A DNA stretch of 64,000 bases. Source: Marinobacter sp. MDS2 (GTDB taxonomy: Bacteria; Pseudomonadota; Gammaproteobacteria; Pseudomonadales; Oleiphilaceae). Below the pieces are notes generated by a model. That model was given only the letters and a program-made list of their open reading frames with translations. It was not told the DNA's origin and did not search any database. Made by a program: the position numbers and the translations under genes. The stretch spans positions 930,001 through 994,000 of the forward strand of contig NZ_JAVAJF010000001.1 in NCBI RefSeq assembly GCF_030718085.1, read 5' to 3'. Shown here one piece after another: positions 62,034 through 64,000 of this stretch (positions are counted from its first letter, which is position 1; each line of letters starts with the position of its first letter).

Positions 62034-63077
62034 ATGGAGCCCATCATTCGAGCCTTTTGCGTTTCGGCCCTCGCCGTTGCCACCTCCATGAGCTTTGCGG
62101 CGGCACCGATGGATGGGCCGGAAAGTGCCCGCGCAGGCTGGCATCCATCGATTCAGTCCGGCTACGACTTGCTGGCCAAGCGAACCGGTCAGCTTGCAGA
62201 CCAAGCCAGCAGCTACTGCACAACCCCCAACGAGGCGGGCAGAGAACAGCTTGAACAACATTGGCTCGATGCCTTTCTGGCCTGGCAACAGGTACGTTTT
62301 GTCGATTTCGGGCCGATAGAAAACAACAATCTGGCCTGGCAATTTCAATTCTGGCCAGACCCGAAAAACCTGGTTGCTCGCAAAGCTGGTTACCTGACGA
62401 AATCAGACCAGCCCATCACCGCTGAACTCATTGAACAATCCGGCGTAGCGGTTCAGGGTTTCCCGATGCTGGAATACCTGCTGTTCGATGAGGCATTGGC
62501 CTCCAGCGAACGCGCATTACCCGCCGAGCACAGCTGCGCGCTGCTTACCCGTGTCACAACGCATCTGGCTTCAAACAGCGAACAGCTCAGAACGGACTGG
62601 CACAATTTCAAACCGCCCTATCTAAACACCGTGGCCTATCATACCGCCACCATCAAGGCGGCGATGGCCACTTTGGAGATTCTGGAAGAGCGTCGATTGG
62701 CCAAGCCCATGGGGCTGCGCGGTAACGGCAAGCGCAACCCTTACATCACCGATGCTTGGCGCAGTGGCGCCACCCTGTTGTCGGTGGAAGCGACCCTACG
62801 CGGGCTGCAACAACATTTTCTGCCCGAGTTTCTGAGCTTACTGAAACGGAACGGCGAATCGGCACTCGCCGACCGAATCCTGCAACAATTTAACGAGGCA
62901 CTGGATAACTTCCCGGCGGCAGATCAACCGATGATCACGCTGCTATCGGACGACACTGCCTTTCGAACCCTGCAAGGGCTGTACGTAGATGTGTCGCAGC
63001 TCGCCACACTGGTCAACGACCAGGCCGCCGTTGCCTTGGGCATCGTGCGCGGCTTCAACTCCAGTGACGGGGATTAA
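62034..63077 (+). CDS. Imelysin-family protein, second copy
   Basis: 347 residues with a signal peptide (cleavage near FAA at 22). The motif GFPMLEYLLFDEA near 140 corresponds to the imelysin GxHxxE region, here without the His. It follows the di-haem gene by 9 bases with a strong AAGGAG site. It resembles the PA4372-type imelysin. Loss of the His suggests a different or lost metal site. Confidence 0.88.
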   Translation: MEPIIRAFCVSALAVATSMSFAAAPMDGPESARAGWHPSIQSGYDLLAKRTGQLADQASSYCTTPNEAGREQLEQHWLDAFLAWQQVRFVDFGPIENNNLAWQFQFWPDPKNLVARKAGYLTKSDQPITAELIEQSGVAVQGFPMLEYLLFDEALASSERALPAEHSCALLTRVTTHLASNSEQLRTDWHNFKPPYLNTVAYHTATIKAAMATLEILEERRLAKPMGLRGNGKRNPYITDAWRSGATLLSVEATLRGLQQHFLPEFLSLLKRNGESALADRILQQFNEALDNFPAADQPMITLLSDDTAFRTLQGLYVDVSQLATLVNDQAAVALGIVRGFNSSDGD

Positions 63078-63090
63078 AGGGCCAGCTCTA

Positions 63091-64000
63091 ATGGATAGAC
63101 GCCGACGCCAACTATTGAAAACGGCTCTTGCCGGCAGCGCTGCTTTGAGCTTGAGCGGCTGTAGCCTGCTGCCTCGAAAGCCCGGTTTTAATCCCGAGCA
63201 ATATTCCGCGGCTGTGGGCAAGCCGGATGGCACCTTCGGGGTGAGCGCTTTCGACCTGAAAGGCCAGCCGCTTTGGTTTTCACCGGTGAAAACCCGTTGC
63301 CACAGCGGCTGCACCCGCCCAGTGGGCAACCAGCTGGTGTTCTTCGAGCGCCGGCCAGGGTGGAGTTTTTACGTACTGGATGCCCGTACCGGCAAACGCC
63401 TTCACCAGATTGACGCCGCGCAAGGCGAACACTTCGTCGGCCACGGCGTATTTTCCCCGGACGGGCGCTGGCTGTACGCCACCGCCAGCCGTTATGAACC
63501 CGGCGAAGGCATCGTGGCGGTTTACGATGCCGAGCAAAACTACCAGCGGGCAAATACCTTCGAACTGGCCGGCATAGGTCCGCACCAGATTACCCTGCAC
63601 CCGGATGGCGAAACCCTGGCCATTGCCTTGGGGGGCATTCTCACCCATCCGGATTACGACCGCCTCAAGCTTAATCTGGACACCATGGCACCGGCGCTGA
63701 TTCTGATGAACCGCCGTTCAGGAGAGATTGTCGGCCGCCTGAATCCAAGCCACCATCAACAGAGCCTTAGACACCTGGACGTTCACCCTTCCGGCAACGT
63801 CTATGTCGCCTACCAACACCAGGGCCCGAGGCACGAAATGCCGGCCTTGCTTGCCCGGATGGAACACAACCGGCTTACAGAAATTCGTTTTGACGACGAA
63901 ACCCAAGCGGGCCTTGCCAACTACATTGCCAGCGTGATCGCCCATCCGGAGAACGATCTGGTGGCAGCCGCCTCTCCGGTCGGTGGCACGGCGGTGGTTT
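63091..64000 (+). CDS. DUF1513 protein, Tat-type lipoprotein (cut by window edge)
   Basis: Open from ATG 63091 to the right edge (303 codons seen), so the C-terminus is missing. The N-terminus MDRRRRQLLKTAL has a twin-arginine-like signal and LSLSGC is a lipobox. The rest has WD/beta-propeller-like repeats (FSPDGRWLYATAS, LHPDGETLAIALGG, VHPSGNVYVAY). It is the last member of the imelysin set (PA4373-like), and DUF1513 proteins are found only with imelysin-type clusters as far as I recall. Likely periplasmic or outer-membrane facing. Confidence 0.85.
   Translation, partial: MDRRRRQLLKTALAGSAALSLSGCSLLPRKPGFNPEQYSAAVGKPDGTFGVSAFDLKGQPLWFSPVKTRCHSGCTRPVGNQLVFFERRPGWSFYVLDARTGKRLHQIDAAQGEHFVGHGVFSPDGRWLYATASRYEPGEGIVAVYDAEQNYQRANTFELAGIGPHQITLHPDGETLAIALGGILTHPDYDRLKLNLDTMAPALILMNRRSGEIVGRLNPSHHQQSLRHLDVHPSGNVYVAYQHQGPRHEMPALLARMEHNRLTEIRFDDETQAGLANYIASVIAHPENDLVAAASPVGGTAVV

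Noticed and set aside
1..64000. CRISPR arrays, tRNA or rRNA genes, prophage or insertion sequences
   Set aside because: No regularly spaced repeats, cloverleaf sequences, ribosomal signatures, transposases or integrases found on reading both strands.

Overview
The window is a gene-dense stretch of bacterial chromosome from a gammaproteobacterium. Protein families and gene order point to Marinobacter or a close relative. This is an inference from gene content: the psd / FimX / serB / parC / parE order resembles Pseudomonas, and EF-P beta-lysylation, an acyclic-terpene cluster, TRAP-type uptake and an imelysin iron cluster are all present. I see no rRNA, tRNA, CRISPR array, prophage or insertion sequence. 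The protein at each end is cut by the window edge.

Layout. 1-3.1 kb: end of psd, then the complete EF-P beta-lysylation set (epmA, efp, epmB). 3.3-10.9 kb: a PilZ-like protein, a FimX-type degenerate GGDEF/EAL protein, serB and parC. 11.1-12.6 kb: a small membrane protein, YceI and cytochrome b561. 12.6-13.2 kb: a gene-poor gap that holds a tiny 21-codon ORF between hairpins. 13.2-21.4 kb: an EAL phosphodiesterase, an SLC13/TrkA-C transporter, parE, and a subtilase lipoprotein overlapping a PrcB-like lipoprotein gene. 21.5-25.7 kb: a TRAP-like uptake set (lipoprotein, binding protein, large fused permease).

26.0-37.4 kb: an acyclic terpene (citronellol/geraniol) utilisation cluster. It runs atuR divergent from atuA-B-C-D-E-F-H, with a palindrome matching TetR-type operators between atuR and atuA. 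37.8-47.4 kb: a quinone oxidoreductase, a TRIC-type channel, purine permease plus apt, an FAA-hydrolase family enzyme, an ABC1/UbiB-like kinase, a sirtuin, and D-2-hydroxyglutarate dehydrogenase divergent from serA. 47.4-59.1 kb: a secreted subtilase, an OmpA lipoprotein, two esterases, an operon of histidine kinase, NtrC-type regulator, EamA exporter and GIY-YIG protein, a DUF4168 protein behind a sigma-54-like promoter, MscS with an unrecognised partner, and rlmJ. 59.3-64 kb: imelysin, di-haem oxidoreductase, imelysin and DUF1513, an iron-uptake type cluster.

The most unusual signal is a family of six palindromic elements between 28.5 and 43.9 kb. Five share a 54-57 nt core containing two small hairpins, each with the loop ATCCAT. 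Each core is enclosed by long, nearly perfect inverted arms (24-28 bp) whose sequence differs at every locus. The sixth is an 80-nt perfect hairpin that keeps only half of the core. Three copies lie inside the atu operon and three lie between convergent genes. I do not recognise this as a described repeat family.
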